A DNA stretch of 64,000 nt, taken from assembly GCA_022560695.1 (NCBI GenBank), contig JADFSP010000011.1:1-64000 (forward strand). The letters are read 5' to 3'. Under the pieces are notes generated by a model, which saw nothing but the letters and a program-made list of their open reading frames with translations, made no database searches and was not told where the DNA came from. Source of the stretch: Pseudomonadota bacterium (GTDB taxonomy: Bacteria; Pseudomonadota; Gammaproteobacteria; Steroidobacterales; Woeseiaceae). This document shows, in pieces, positions 18,079 through 27,454 of this stretch. How positions within the stretch are numbered: the first letter of the stretch is position 1; every line of letters starts with the position of its first letter. Both the position numbers and the translations under genes were made by a program.

Positions 18079-20742
18079 ATGACGAGTTTCAATCCATTCG
18101 ACGACATCGATCCGCTGGAGACCGGCGAATGGCTGGAATCGATCGATTCGGTACTGACTCAGCACGGTCCTGAACGAGCCCACTTCCTGCTCAACAAAAT
18201 GATCGATTTCGCCCGTCGCTCGGGCGCGTACCTGCCATACAGCCCGAACACCGCGTATCTGAATACGATCTCGACGGCACGCCAGCCGGAATACCCCGGC
18301 GATCGCTCGATCGAGCGCCGCATCGAGGCCTACATCCGTTGGAATGCCGTCGCGATGGTGCTGCAAGCGAACCGCGAGAGCAGCGAGTATGGCGGTCATA
18401 TCTCGAGTTACGCGTCCTCCGCCACGCTGTACGAAGTTGGATTCAATCATTTCTGGCGGGCGCCGGATGAAAAGCACGGTGGCGACATGATTTTCATCCA
18501 GGGGCACTCGTCGCCGGGCATCTATGCCCGTGCTTACCTCGAGGGCCGGCTGAGCGAGACGCACCTGTCGCGTTTTCGCCGCGAGGTTGGCGGCGGCGGG
18601 CTGTCGTCGTATCCGCATCCGTGGCTCATGCCCGATTTCTGGCAATTTCCGACGGTGTCGATGGGCCTCGGGCCGATGATGGCCATCTATCAGGCGCGCT
18701 TCATGCGCTACCTCGAAAACCGGGAGATGATCCCGGTTTCGGATCGCAAGGTCTGGTGCTTTCTTGGCGACGGCGAAATGGACGAGCCGGAGTCCATGGG
18801 CGCGATCACGATGCCGGTTCGCGAAGGTCTCGACAACCTGATTTTCGTCGTCAATTGCAACCTGCAGCGCCTTGATGGGCCCGTGCGGGGCAATGGCAAG
18901 ATCATCCAGGAACTCGAGGCCGCATTCGGTGGCGCCGGCTGGAATGTCATCAAGGTCGTCTGGGGTTCGCGCTGGGATCCGCTGCTCGCCGAGGACCACA
19001 ACGGCTTGTTGCGACGCCTGATGGAAGAAACCGTTGACGGTGAGTATCAGACGTACAAATCGAAAGATGGCGCCTACGTCCGCAAGGAATTCTTCGGCAA
19101 GTATGCGGAAACCGCCGAGATGGTCGCCGATATGTCGGATGAAGATGTCTGGCGCCTGAATCGCGGCGGCCACGATCCGCGCAAGGTCTATGCCGCGTAT
19201 GACGCGGCCGTGCGTCACACCGGGCAGCCGACAATTATTCTCGCCAAGACGGTCAAGGGCTTTGGTATGGGTGCGGCCGGTGAGGGGCAGAACGTGGCGC
19301 ACCAGCAGAAGAAGCTCGATATGAATGCCCTGCGGGAGTTTCGCGACCGATTCAACATTCCGTTGACCGACGAGCAACTCGAGGGAGTACCGTTTTGCAT
19401 GCCGGCGGCCGATAGCGCGGAGCTCGAGTACCTGCATGAGCGGCGCAAGGCGCTTGGCGGTTATCTGCCGCAACGCCGCACGAAAGCCGCGGCGCTCCCG
19501 GTGCCGGCGCTTGCGGTCTTCAAAGCGCAACTCGACGGTACGGGCGAACGCGAAACGTCAACGACGATGGCGTTCGTGCGCATGCTGTCGGCGCTTATCC
19601 GCGACAAGCAGATCGGCAGGCACATTGTCCCGATAGTGCCGGACGAGGCGCGCACCTTTGGCATGGAGGGCATGTTCCGCCAGGTCGGCATCTATTCGTC
19701 GAAAGGTCAGTTGTACACGCCCGAGGACGCGGACGAACTCATGTACTACCGCGAGGACAAGAAAGGCCAGATTCTCGAGGAGGGCATCAACGAGGGCGGC
19801 GCTTTTTGCTCGTGGTTGGCGGCTGGCACGGCGTATTCGAATCACAACGTGCAGATGGTGCCGTTCTACATCTATTACTCGATGTTCGGCTTCCAGCGCG
19901 TTGGCGATTTCATCTGGGCCGGCGGCGACATGCAGTCGCGCGGCTTCCTGATCGGCGGCACAGCCGGGCGCACGACGCTCGCGGGCGAAGGCTTGCAACA
20001 CCAGGACGGTCATAGCCTGATCAACGCATCGACCGTTCCGAATTGCCGCTCCTACGACCCGACTTATGCCTATGAACTCGCTGTCATCGTACAGGACGGT
20101 TTGCGGCGCATGATCGGCGAGCAGGAGAATATCTTCTATTACATCACCTGCATGAACGAGAATTACGTGCAGCCCCCGATGCCGTCGGGCGTCGAGGACG
20201 GTATCCTCAAGGGCATGTATCTGCTGCAGGTGGGGAAGCAGGGCAAGATCCGGGCGCAACTCATGGGCTCGGGCACGATCCTGCGCGAAGTCATCGCCGC
20301 AGCCGAACTGCTGTTCAAGGACTTCGGTCTCCCGACCGATGTCTGGTCGGTCACGAGTTTCAACGAGCTACGCCGCGACGCGCTCGAGATCGAGCGTTGG
20401 AACCAGTTGCATCCCGACGAGAAGCCGCGCAGGACTTACATCGAACAGTGCTTCGGGAGCCGCCCGGGACCCTACATCGCGGCAACCGATTACATGAAAA
20501 TCATAGCCGATCAGATTCAGCGCTGGGTGCCCGGCCGTTTCATTTCGCTGGGTACGGACGGATACGGCCGCAGCGACGGTCGCGAGGCGCTCAGGCAGCA
20601 CTTCGAGGTCGACAAGCAATACATCGTTGTTACGGCATTGAAGGCGCTGGCGGACGATGGCGCGCTCGATCAAAAAACCGTTGCAAAGGCCATCGAGAAA
20701 TACGGCATCGATCCGGACAAGCCGGATCCTGTGGCACTCTGA
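18079..20742 (+). CDS. aceE: Pyruvate dehydrogenase E1 component, homodimeric type
   Basis: An 887-residue E1, the same length as in E. coli. It decarboxylates pyruvate with thiamine diphosphate and acetylates the E2 lipoyl groups. The thiamine-binding motif is clear: FLGDGEMDEPES around 230 with NCNLQRLDGPVRGN about 30 residues later. The N-terminal RSGAYLPYSPNTAYLNTI and the Tyr/His-rich SYASSATLYEVGFNHFWR are typical. It is the first gene of an operon with aceF (20 bases downstream) and lpdA, and is divergent from the M17 peptidase gene. Confidence 0.97.
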   Translation: MTSFNPFDDIDPLETGEWLESIDSVLTQHGPERAHFLLNKMIDFARRSGAYLPYSPNTAYLNTISTARQPEYPGDRSIERRIEAYIRWNAVAMVLQANRESSEYGGHISSYASSATLYEVGFNHFWRAPDEKHGGDMIFIQGHSSPGIYARAYLEGRLSETHLSRFRREVGGGGLSSYPHPWLMPDFWQFPTVSMGLGPMMAIYQARFMRYLENREMIPVSDRKVWCFLGDGEMDEPESMGAITMPVREGLDNLIFVVNCNLQRLDGPVRGNGKIIQELEAAFGGAGWNVIKVVWGSRWDPLLAEDHNGLLRRLMEETVDGEYQTYKSKDGAYVRKEFFGKYAETAEMVADMSDEDVWRLNRGGHDPRKVYAAYDAAVRHTGQPTIILAKTVKGFGMGAAGEGQNVAHQQKKLDMNALREFRDRFNIPLTDEQLEGVPFCMPAADSAELEYLHERRKALGGYLPQRRTKAAALPVPALAVFKAQLDGTGERETSTTMAFVRMLSALIRDKQIGRHIVPIVPDEARTFGMEGMFRQVGIYSSKGQLYTPEDADELMYYREDKKGQILEEGINEGGAFCSWLAAGTAYSNHNVQMVPFYIYYSMFGFQRVGDFIWAGGDMQSRGFLIGGTAGRTTLAGEGLQHQDGHSLINASTVPNCRSYDPTYAYELAVIVQDGLRRMIGEQENIFYYITCMNENYVQPPMPSGVEDGILKGMYLLQVGKQGKIRAQLMGSGTILREVIAAAELLFKDFGLPTDVWSVTSFNELRRDALEIERWNQLHPDEKPRRTYIEQCFGSRPGPYIAATDYMKIIADQIQRWVPGRFISLGTDGYGRSDGREALRQHFEVDKQYIVVTALKALADDGALDQKTVAKAIEKYGIDPDKPDPVAL

Positions 20743-20762
20743 CCGGCGGGTGGGAGAGGCAG

Positions 20763-22385
20763 GTGGCGAACAATATCGACATAGTGATTCCCGATCTCGG
20801 GGATTTCGCGGATGTCGAAGTCATCGAGATTCTCGTCAATGCGGGCGATCGGGTCGCGCGCGAAGATGGCTTGATCACGCTCGAGACCGACAAGGCAGCG
20901 ATGGACGTGCCGGCGCCCGAAAATGGCGTCATCGAATCACTGACAGCCCAGATTGGCGACACCGTGTCGTCAGGCGATGTGATCGGCAAGATGACCGTCG
21001 AGATATCGGACACGGTCGTGATCAAGCCGGCCATCGCGGCGCCACCAACAGGTGAAACGACCGTGATGGTCGCGCCGGTCGGTCACAAGGCCAGATCGCG
21101 TGGCAAGCAAACTCTCGTTGTGCCCGATCTCGGTGATTTCGAAGACGTTGAAATCATCGAGGTGCACATATCCCCGGGCGACGTGCTGCAGATCGAGGAC
21201 CCGATCGTGACACTGGAAACGGATAAGGCCGCGATGGACGTGCCGGCCGTCGTTGCCGGGCGCATTGACTCTGTTCTCGTCAACACCGGCGACAAGGTGT
21301 CTGCAGGCTCCTCTCTCGCGATCATCGATGCAGTGGCGACAGAGGCCGTGCCGGAGCCCGCCCCCGCGGAAGCACAGCCGTCGGTACCTGCGCGCCCGAC
21401 CGCGGCTCCAGCAGCCGTGAAACAAGCGCCAACTGCAACGGCGGGCAAGTCGCCGGCAATCGATGAGGCCGGTTTTGCGCGCGCGCATGCGAGTCCGTCA
21501 GTCAGAAAACTGGCGCGCGAACTCGGCGTTGACTTGGGGCAGGTCACGGGACGTGGCCTCAAGACACGAATTCTGCACGACGACATCAAGGCGTTCGTCA
21601 AGGCGATCCTGACCGGGCAGGTGGCCGCAGCGGCAGGTAGTGGCCTGCCGAAGACGCCGAGCATCGACTTTTCGAAGTTTGGTCAGATCGACATTCAGCC
21701 GCTCACGCGCATTCAGAAGATCGCCGGTCCCCGCTTGCAGGCGAGCTGGGTCAATCTGCCGCACGTGACGCAGCACGATCTCGCCGACATCACGAAGCTC
21801 GAGGCGCATCGGCAAAAGCTGAAAGAGGCGGCAAAAAAACGCGGCATCCGCCTGACGCCGCTCGCGTTCATCATGAAGGCCTGCATTGCTGCGCTCAAGG
21901 AATATCCGAAGGTCAACTCTTCACTTGCAGACGACGGCGAGAACCTGATCTTCAAGAAGTACTACCACCTGGGATTTGCTGCCGACACCGAACAGGGCCT
22001 TGTCGTGCCGGTCATTCGCGACGCCGACCAGAAAAATGTCTACGAGCTGGCGACCGAGCTCGCTGAATTGTCCGCGCTTGCTCGCGACGGCAAGCTCAAG
22101 GCCCCGCAACTTCAGGGTGCATCGTTCACGATCTCGAGCCTCGGCGGGATTGGCGGAACGTTGTTCACGCCGATCATCAATGCCCCGGAGGTTGCGATCC
22201 TCGGCATATCGCGCTCGTCAATGCAACCGATCTGGACCGGTGAGAAATTCGTGGCACGCCTGATGTTGCCGCTGTCGTTTTCGTATGATCACCGCGTCAT
22301 TGACGGCGCCTATGCCGCGAAATTCACAACCTACCTGAGCAAGCTGCTGACCGATGTCGAGTCACTGTTGCAGGCGACCAGGTAG
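20763..22385 (+). CDS. aceF: Dihydrolipoyllysine acetyltransferase (pyruvate dehydrogenase E2)
   Basis: A 540-residue E2 core of the pyruvate dehydrogenase complex. It has two lipoyl domains (about 3-76 and 117-190), each with the lipoylated Lys in ETDKAAMDVP, joined by Ala/Pro-rich linkers. A peripheral-subunit-binding domain follows (about 240-275, ASPSVRKLARELGV...GRGLKTRI). The catalytic domain (about 310-540) has the DHRVIDGA active-site histidine. The start is a GTG, 4 bases after GGAGAGGC; longer in-frame reading upstream lies inside aceE. Its TAG stop shares a base with the GTG start of lpdA. Confidence 0.97.
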   Translation: MANNIDIVIPDLGDFADVEVIEILVNAGDRVAREDGLITLETDKAAMDVPAPENGVIESLTAQIGDTVSSGDVIGKMTVEISDTVVIKPAIAAPPTGETTVMVAPVGHKARSRGKQTLVVPDLGDFEDVEIIEVHISPGDVLQIEDPIVTLETDKAAMDVPAVVAGRIDSVLVNTGDKVSAGSSLAIIDAVATEAVPEPAPAEAQPSVPARPTAAPAAVKQAPTATAGKSPAIDEAGFARAHASPSVRKLARELGVDLGQVTGRGLKTRILHDDIKAFVKAILTGQVAAAAGSGLPKTPSIDFSKFGQIDIQPLTRIQKIAGPRLQASWVNLPHVTQHDLADITKLEAHRQKLKEAAKKRGIRLTPLAFIMKACIAALKEYPKVNSSLADDGENLIFKKYYHLGFAADTEQGLVVPVIRDADQKNVYELATELAELSALARDGKLKAPQLQGASFTISSLGGIGGTLFTPIINAPEVAILGISRSSMQPIWTGEKFVARLMLPLSFSYDHRVIDGAYAAKFTTYLSKLLTDVESLLQATR

Positions 22386-23788
22386 TGCCGACGCATGCGG
22401 CGAAGCTCGTCATTATCGGCTCGGGTCCCGGTGGCTATACAGCCGCATTTCGTGCCGCGGATCTTGGCGTGGATGTCGTGCTTGTCGAGCGCTGGCCTGT
22501 ACTGGGTGGCGTCTGCCTGAATGTAGGTTGCATTCCATCGAAGGCGTTGTTGCACGCGGCCAGGGTCATCGACGACGCGGAGGCCATGGCCAGACACGGC
22601 GTAGTGTTCGGCAGGCCGAAGATCGATGCGGGCAAACTCGGCGACTGGAAAAATCAGGTTGTCAATCGGCTGACGGCCGGTCTTGAGCAGCTCGTCAAGC
22701 AAAGAAAGGTTCGCGTCATCAATGGCGTCGCGAGATTCGAAGCCGCAAATCTATTGCGGCTCGACAGCAGCGAGACGATTGCATTTGAAAATTGCATCAT
22801 CGCAGCCGGTTCCCAGCCGATGACGTTGCCTGGCCTGCCGGATGATCCGCGAATCGTCGATTCAACGGGGGCACTGGAAATCGACCCGTTGCCAAAGCGG
22901 TTGCTCGTTGTTGGCGGCGGCATCATCGGACTTGAAATGGCCTGCGTCTACGCAGCTTTGGGCGTCGACGTCAGCGTTGTCGAATTGATGGACTCGCTGA
23001 TGCCAGGTACCGATCCGGACCTGCTGCGGCCATTTCAGAAAGTCGTCGGGAAACGCTATGAGTCGATCATGCTGTCGACCAAGGTCACGGGAATGCGGGC
23101 CACGGTGCCGGGTATCGAGGTGTCGTTCGAGGGCAGCAATGCGCCGTCGACCGGCGTGTACGATCGCGTGCTCGTGGCGATAGGGCGTCGCGCGAACGGC
23201 GACAAGCTCGATGTGGAAAAGGCGGGCGTCAGTGTTGACGGGCAGGGCATCATTGCGGTGAACGGGCAGATGCGTACGAACGTGCCGCACATTTTTGCAA
23301 TAGGCGATTTGGCGGGCGGACCGATGCTGGCGCACAAGGCCAGCCATGAGGCGAAAGTTGCCGCCGAAGTCGTGGCGGGCGCCAAGAGCTACTTCGACGC
23401 GCGCATCATTCCGTCCGTTGCGTACACGGATCCGGAAGTCGCCTGGGTCGGTCTGACCGAACTCGAAGCGAAGGAGAACGGTATCGCGTACGAGAAAGCC
23501 CAGTTCCCCTGGGCCGCGAGCGGCCGTGCGTTATCACTGGGGCGTGACGAAGGCTTCACCAAGTTGCTGTTCGACAAGAAGACCGGGAGGGTGCTCGGTG
23601 GCGCCATCGTCGGCTCGGGAGCCGGGGACTTGATTGCCGAGGTTGGCCTCGCTATCGAGATGGGCGCCGACGCGGCGGACATCAGCCTGTCGATCCACCC
23701 GCATCCGACCTTGTCCGAGACTATCGCGTTTGCGGCGGAGGCCTTCGAGGGCACATTGACCGATTTGTACATGCCGAAGAAGCGTTAG
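22385..23788 (+). CDS. lpdA: Dihydrolipoyl dehydrogenase (E3)
   Basis: A 467-residue flavoprotein that reoxidises lipoyl groups and reduces NAD+. It has FAD motif GSGPGGYTAAFRAA, redox disulfide CLNVGC, NAD motif GGGIIGLEMA, second FAD motif FAIGDLAGGPMLAHKA and catalytic HPHPTLSE. It starts at a GTG overlapping the aceF stop, and as the only E3 gene in the window it may also serve other 2-oxoacid complexes. It is the last gene of the operon; it converges with the GGDEF-EAL gene downstream. Confidence 0.97.
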   Translation: MPTHAAKLVIIGSGPGGYTAAFRAADLGVDVVLVERWPVLGGVCLNVGCIPSKALLHAARVIDDAEAMARHGVVFGRPKIDAGKLGDWKNQVVNRLTAGLEQLVKQRKVRVINGVARFEAANLLRLDSSETIAFENCIIAAGSQPMTLPGLPDDPRIVDSTGALEIDPLPKRLLVVGGGIIGLEMACVYAALGVDVSVVELMDSLMPGTDPDLLRPFQKVVGKRYESIMLSTKVTGMRATVPGIEVSFEGSNAPSTGVYDRVLVAIGRRANGDKLDVEKAGVSVDGQGIIAVNGQMRTNVPHIFAIGDLAGGPMLAHKASHEAKVAAEVVAGAKSYFDARIIPSVAYTDPEVAWVGLTELEAKENGIAYEKAQFPWAASGRALSLGRDEGFTKLLFDKKTGRVLGGAIVGSGAGDLIAEVGLAIEMGADAADISLSIHPHPTLSETIAFAAEAFEGTLTDLYMPKKR

Positions 23789-23792
23789 GGGT

Positions 23793-23811
23793 CTGCCTGC
23801 GCGCCAGGCAG
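23793..23811. terminator. Weak hairpin after lpdA
   Basis: CTGCCTG-CGCGC-CAGGCAG lies 4 bases past the lpdA stop, between convergent genes. It lacks a T-run on either side, so it may be a weak or Rho-assisted bidirectional terminator, or an RNA-stabilising 3' hairpin. Confidence 0.35.
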
Positions 23812-23918
23812 CCTAAGTGAATGGTCGACGATGCGGAAGTCGACCCGCCACATCTGCCCGTTGTGGACGTCAGGTTGTCTGCGGCTCAGCCCAGGCGTTT
23901 GTGAGTGATTCGCGCGCT

Positions 23919-26129
23919 TCAGGCCGAGTAGGACTTCTGGTCGCGATCTCGATTTCTGCGGGAATTGAGCGGTATCGGCATCGTCTTGGGGATTGGGCGC
24001 TTCGCGGGCCGGCCGATATAGTAACCCTGTACGAGATCGACTCCGAGATCTCCCAGCATCTCGAGAACCTCGGCGCTCTGTACATATTCCGCAATCGTCT
24101 TCATCCCGGCCTCGCGTCCGATCTCCGCAATCAAGCGGATCATTTTCTGATCGACGGGATTGTCCACGAGGTTGACTACGAAAGAGCCGTCAATCTTGAT
24201 GTAGTCGGCCTGCAGGCGCTGCAGAAAGCTGAAAGAACTGTAGCCGGTGCCGAAGTCGTCGAGTGCGAGCCGGCAGCCCATTGCGCGCAGTGACGATATT
24301 TGCTGCTCGACATGATCGAGGTGCCGTGCCGCGAGGCTTTCGGTGATCTCGAAGATGACATTCTCGGGCGGCACCTCGTACTCCTCGAGGCACGATGCGA
24401 CATAGCCCGCCAGATCATCGTGTTCGAACGCATTTGCCGACAGGTTGACAGAAATATTCAATTCCGAATTGCCATCCCGGTGCTCGGCGTGCGCGCGCGC
24501 TGCACGCCGTATCATCCAGTTATCGATTTCGGACATCAGTCCGAAGCGCACAGCCGCCGGCAAAAATGCATCGGGGCTGATCAATTTGCCGCCTTCCCCC
24601 TTCAGTCTCAGCAGGATTTCATGATGGGTGGTCAGACCGGTTGCAATGTCATTGATCGGCTGAAAGCGCAATTCAAACAAGTTACCGTCCAGTGCCTGGC
24701 GTAGTTTGTTCATCCAGCCGACGTCGGTGGTGAGTCGCTGCGCCTCGCGTTCTGACAGGTTATAGAACTGCATGCGATTGCGCCCGGCGGACTTGGCCTC
24801 ACGGCAGGCGATGTCCGCCTGTGCAACAAGTTCATCGTGGTTCAACTCGTTGCCGATGATCATGGTGGCGCCGATACTGCAATGTATATGGAACACTTGC
24901 TCTTGTTCGACATGCGACAATCTGCGCATGTCTTCGAGAATTTTTTCAGCAATTTTCTTGGTTGCGGGTTTGTTCGTGTCATTGAGCAGCACGGCAAACT
25001 CGTCACCGCCAAATCGTGCGACCAGTCCCTCATCACCGACACTGCGCTTTATCTCGTTGGCGACTTTGCTGATCAACCGGTCCCCCGCGGGGTGGCCGCA
25101 GGTGTCATTGATGTACTTGAACTGATCGAGGTCAATGAACAAGAGGGCGCTGTGATGGCCATCCGAGATCACATGTTCGAGTTCCGTTTTCAGTTCTTCG
25201 ACAAAACGCCGGCGATTGTACAGTCCGGTCAGCACGTCGTGATTGGCGAGATTCAGTAATCGTTCGTCCCGCTCACTTAGTGCGCTGGCCGTCGACTGCA
25301 GTGCTTCAACAATTTCGGAAATTTCACGGTGCTCGGCTGCTTTGAACTCGACCGACAGATTTCCTGCGGCCAGCTCCTTGAGCGGTTGATGCAGGTCCGA
25401 AATCGACGTCAGCGCCCGGCGTAGCACGCGCCTTCCGTACATGGTCGAAACAACCAGCAGCACCAAAAGTACCATTACGGCTGTCTTGATATTCGACAAG
25501 AGACGATCGTGAAAAGTGATGAAGTCGAGGTGCAGGCCGACAAAGCCCACGAGGTCGAGCTGACTTTGCAGTGGCGATTCCGACGGATTGAACGCGAATA
25601 GTCCGTCACCACGGATCGATTCGGTCCAAACGGGCGCCAGAATTTCGAATTTTCGGGGATCGATGATGCCGCTGTCGACAAGATAGGGTGCGGCGGCGCC
25701 GACCAGTGCCCTTGTCTCGCGCAACCTCGACTGCGACAGGTCGTCGGTAACCGTGTCATCCCCGTCCTTGTTGATAGCGAACAAGACCACGCCATCCTGA
25801 CGGTAGTACGTTACGCGCCCGATCTCGGGATACTTGTCGATGTATCTTTCAATTCGCGATATCGCGTCCTGGTCATCGGACAAGTAGAGGGGGGCGCCGA
25901 GATCGTTGAGTTCCTCCGTCCATTGCAGCGCCCAGCGGCCGTAATTGTCCTGCAGGACCCATTGCCCGCCCCAATACAGGCTGGCAACGGCGAGGGCGCC
26001 AATCGCGGCCGTACTCAGAATCTGAATCGACAGAATTTCATTGACCAGGACGCGCTTGGCAGGCCCCGGCGCGATGCGTCCGAATAGCCGTGAAAATCGA
26101 TCGATCATCGAGGCAAGCAAGAGTCTCAT
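23919..26129 (-). CDS. Membrane HAMP-GGDEF-EAL cyclic-di-GMP protein
   Basis: A 736-residue inner-membrane signalling protein. TM1 is about 34-57, a periplasmic sensor domain about 58-210, TM2 about 213-231, HAMP about 232-288, GGDEF about 295-455 and EAL about 475-705. The GGDEF motif at 374-378 is intact but lacks the RxxD inhibitory site. The EAL signature reads EILLR (504-508), and DDFGTG (624-629) and FEITES are intact. Which activity dominates cannot be told. Its ATG overlaps the stop of the upstream periplasmic-binding lipoprotein gene by 4 bases, which suggests that protein feeds the periplasmic sensor. Confidence 0.93.
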   Translation of the reverse strand: MRLLLASMIDRFSRLFGRIAPGPAKRVLVNEILSIQILSTAAIGALAVASLYWGGQWVLQDNYGRWALQWTEELNDLGAPLYLSDDQDAISRIERYIDKYPEIGRVTYYRQDGVVLFAINKDGDDTVTDDLSQSRLRETRALVGAAAPYLVDSGIIDPRKFEILAPVWTESIRGDGLFAFNPSESPLQSQLDLVGFVGLHLDFITFHDRLLSNIKTAVMVLLVLLVVSTMYGRRVLRRALTSISDLHQPLKELAAGNLSVEFKAAEHREISEIVEALQSTASALSERDERLLNLANHDVLTGLYNRRRFVEELKTELEHVISDGHHSALLFIDLDQFKYINDTCGHPAGDRLISKVANEIKRSVGDEGLVARFGGDEFAVLLNDTNKPATKKIAEKILEDMRRLSHVEQEQVFHIHCSIGATMIIGNELNHDELVAQADIACREAKSAGRNRMQFYNLSEREAQRLTTDVGWMNKLRQALDGNLFELRFQPINDIATGLTTHHEILLRLKGEGGKLISPDAFLPAAVRFGLMSEIDNWMIRRAARAHAEHRDGNSELNISVNLSANAFEHDDLAGYVASCLEEYEVPPENVIFEITESLAARHLDHVEQQISSLRAMGCRLALDDFGTGYSSFSFLQRLQADYIKIDGSFVVNLVDNPVDQKMIRLIAEIGREAGMKTIAEYVQSAEVLEMLGDLGVDLVQGYYIGRPAKRPIPKTMPIPLNSRRNRDRDQKSYSA

Positions 26130-27130
26130 TGACTGTTCGATACTGTCGGGTGGTACGCGGCTTGCGATTCGGCGGGGACCAGCTTCCGGAATACGGCGTC
26201 ATTGGTCACGATGTGCACGTCTGACAGCGGCGACAGCGCGGGAACATTCTTGATGTCGCCGGCCGCGATACGTCTGAGAACCTTTACGATAGTGTCGGCG
26301 ATGTTCGTGTCCACGGCCGACGCACTGACGGACGCACCCATTGACAACAACGACTCATTGAACACGGTCACGCGAATCCTGTGGCGCTCTGAGCTCTTGA
26401 GTATTTGCTGCAGAACCTGGGCACTCAGTATTCGATTGTCCGGAAACAGCCAGAAACCGTCGATATCACCGGCCATGCGATTGAACAGGTACATCGTCTC
26501 GCGATCGGACTTGGCACTGCGAATGTGCAACCGGACACCGTGTTTTTCGGTCGCCAGCCTGGCCTCTTCAATCAGCTCGTCGTGCCCGTCGCCGATGATT
26601 GCGCCGATGCTCGATATTGTGGGGTCGATTTTCTTCCACGCTGCAATTTGCAAGTCGAGCGGTGGCAGCGTCGAAATGCCGCGGCTGTTGTCGGTCAGAA
26701 GATCATAATCCCGATAGTTGAACACCTGGCTGAAGACAACGGGCATGCGCGCCATCGCAATAGCTGCTTCGGCGGCCTGCAGGCCAATGGCGACAACGGC
26801 TGTGGCCGAGGAGTCGTTAATCATGCGAAACGCCGCAACCGGTGCTTGTGTCCGGTCGCTCATGTCGAAAACGGTGTAGTTCTTGAGGCGATCGCCAAGC
26901 GCGCTGGCGACATTTCGATACGCAGGCTGGCGGCTGCTCATCACGATCGCGACGAATGGCAATGGTTGTGGCTTGACAACGGCGGGCCGCTGCGGGGCCG
27001 GCGCCGTTGTGACGGGCTGGCGCTCGACAGGAGGCCACAACGCGAGCAATTCACAACCGGTCAGCGCCAACGCGACGATAACAACGGCGATGCGTTTGCC
27101 CAGAATCGCTGCTGGTCGGATTCCTGCCAT
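26126..27130 (-). CDS. ABC-type periplasmic-binding lipoprotein (DUF534/TrpX-like)
   Basis: A 334-residue lipoprotein with signal ending ALTGC and a Type-1 periplasmic-binding fold of the PF04392 kind (PFVAIVMSSRQPAYRNVASAL, VVAIGLQAAEAA, MPVVFSQVFNYRDYDLL, NRILSAQVLQQIL). I chose the ATG at 27130 because it gives a normal lipoprotein signal; the frame opens 60 bases further upstream without a better site. No ABC permease or ATPase gene is adjacent. Instead the stop overlaps the start of the membrane GGDEF-EAL gene, so the likely role is ligand sensing for c-di-GMP control rather than uptake. The ligand is unknown. Confidence 0.85.
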   Translation of the reverse strand: MAGIRPAAILGKRIAVVIVALALTGCELLALWPPVERQPVTTAPAPQRPAVVKPQPLPFVAIVMSSRQPAYRNVASALGDRLKNYTVFDMSDRTQAPVAAFRMINDSSATAVVAIGLQAAEAAIAMARMPVVFSQVFNYRDYDLLTDNSRGISTLPPLDLQIAAWKKIDPTISSIGAIIGDGHDELIEEARLATEKHGVRLHIRSAKSDRETMYLFNRMAGDIDGFWLFPDNRILSAQVLQQILKSSERHRIRVTVFNESLLSMGASVSASAVDTNIADTIVKVLRRIAAGDIKNVPALSPLSDVHIVTNDAVFRKLVPAESQAAYHPTVSNSQ

Positions 27131-27454
27131 GTCAGGGCACTCTATTGCCCGTTGTGGCGCGTTTTCCCGGTGGTCCGGATTATGGCGCATCCCGCCACTA
27201 TACGAATTATGGGCAAATCCGCCGCGACCTGTGTCTCAATCAGGACCTGTCCAACCGGCCCAAGAGCGGCGCGTACGCTATGCAAGCGCAGCATCGTCGG
27301 TGCCTGGAAAAGTGGGGTCGAACCGCAGTTTTTCGTAAGAACGGATGACTAAATGACTTCATCGAGCAAAAACTGCGGTTCGACCCCACTTTTCCGCGTT
27401 GACATAATGCCGCGCTCGCTTACGTCGCGGTGACCGGCTCTGAAGCCATCAATA
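27131..27454. other. 324-bp intergenic region with a palindromic element
   Basis: This lies between the start of the binding-lipoprotein gene and the stop of the glutamate-synthase-like gene. About a quarter is the palindromic element at 27306-27395. The rest (27131-27305) should contain the lipoprotein promoter; I could not place a promoter reliably and saw no ORF worth calling. Confidence 0.5.
27306..27395. repeat. Palindromic repeat element, copy 1
   Basis: Perfect 28-bp inverted arms (27306-27333 and 27368-27395) with core AAAAGTGGGGTCGAACCG enclose a 34-bp spacer. The spacer, read on the opposite strand, is similar to that of copy 2 (shared CTCGA, GTCAT and GTTCTTAC blocks). This is a family member, not a chance hairpin. 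Copies 2 and 3 are at 51495-51613 and 63750-63869. The structure resembles REP/BIME or REPIN elements that are mobilised by RAYT transposases; no such gene is in the window. Confidence 0.9.

Noticed and set aside
18031..19530. Minus-strand frame of 499 codons
   Set aside because: It is antisense to aceE and Arg/His-rich without motifs.
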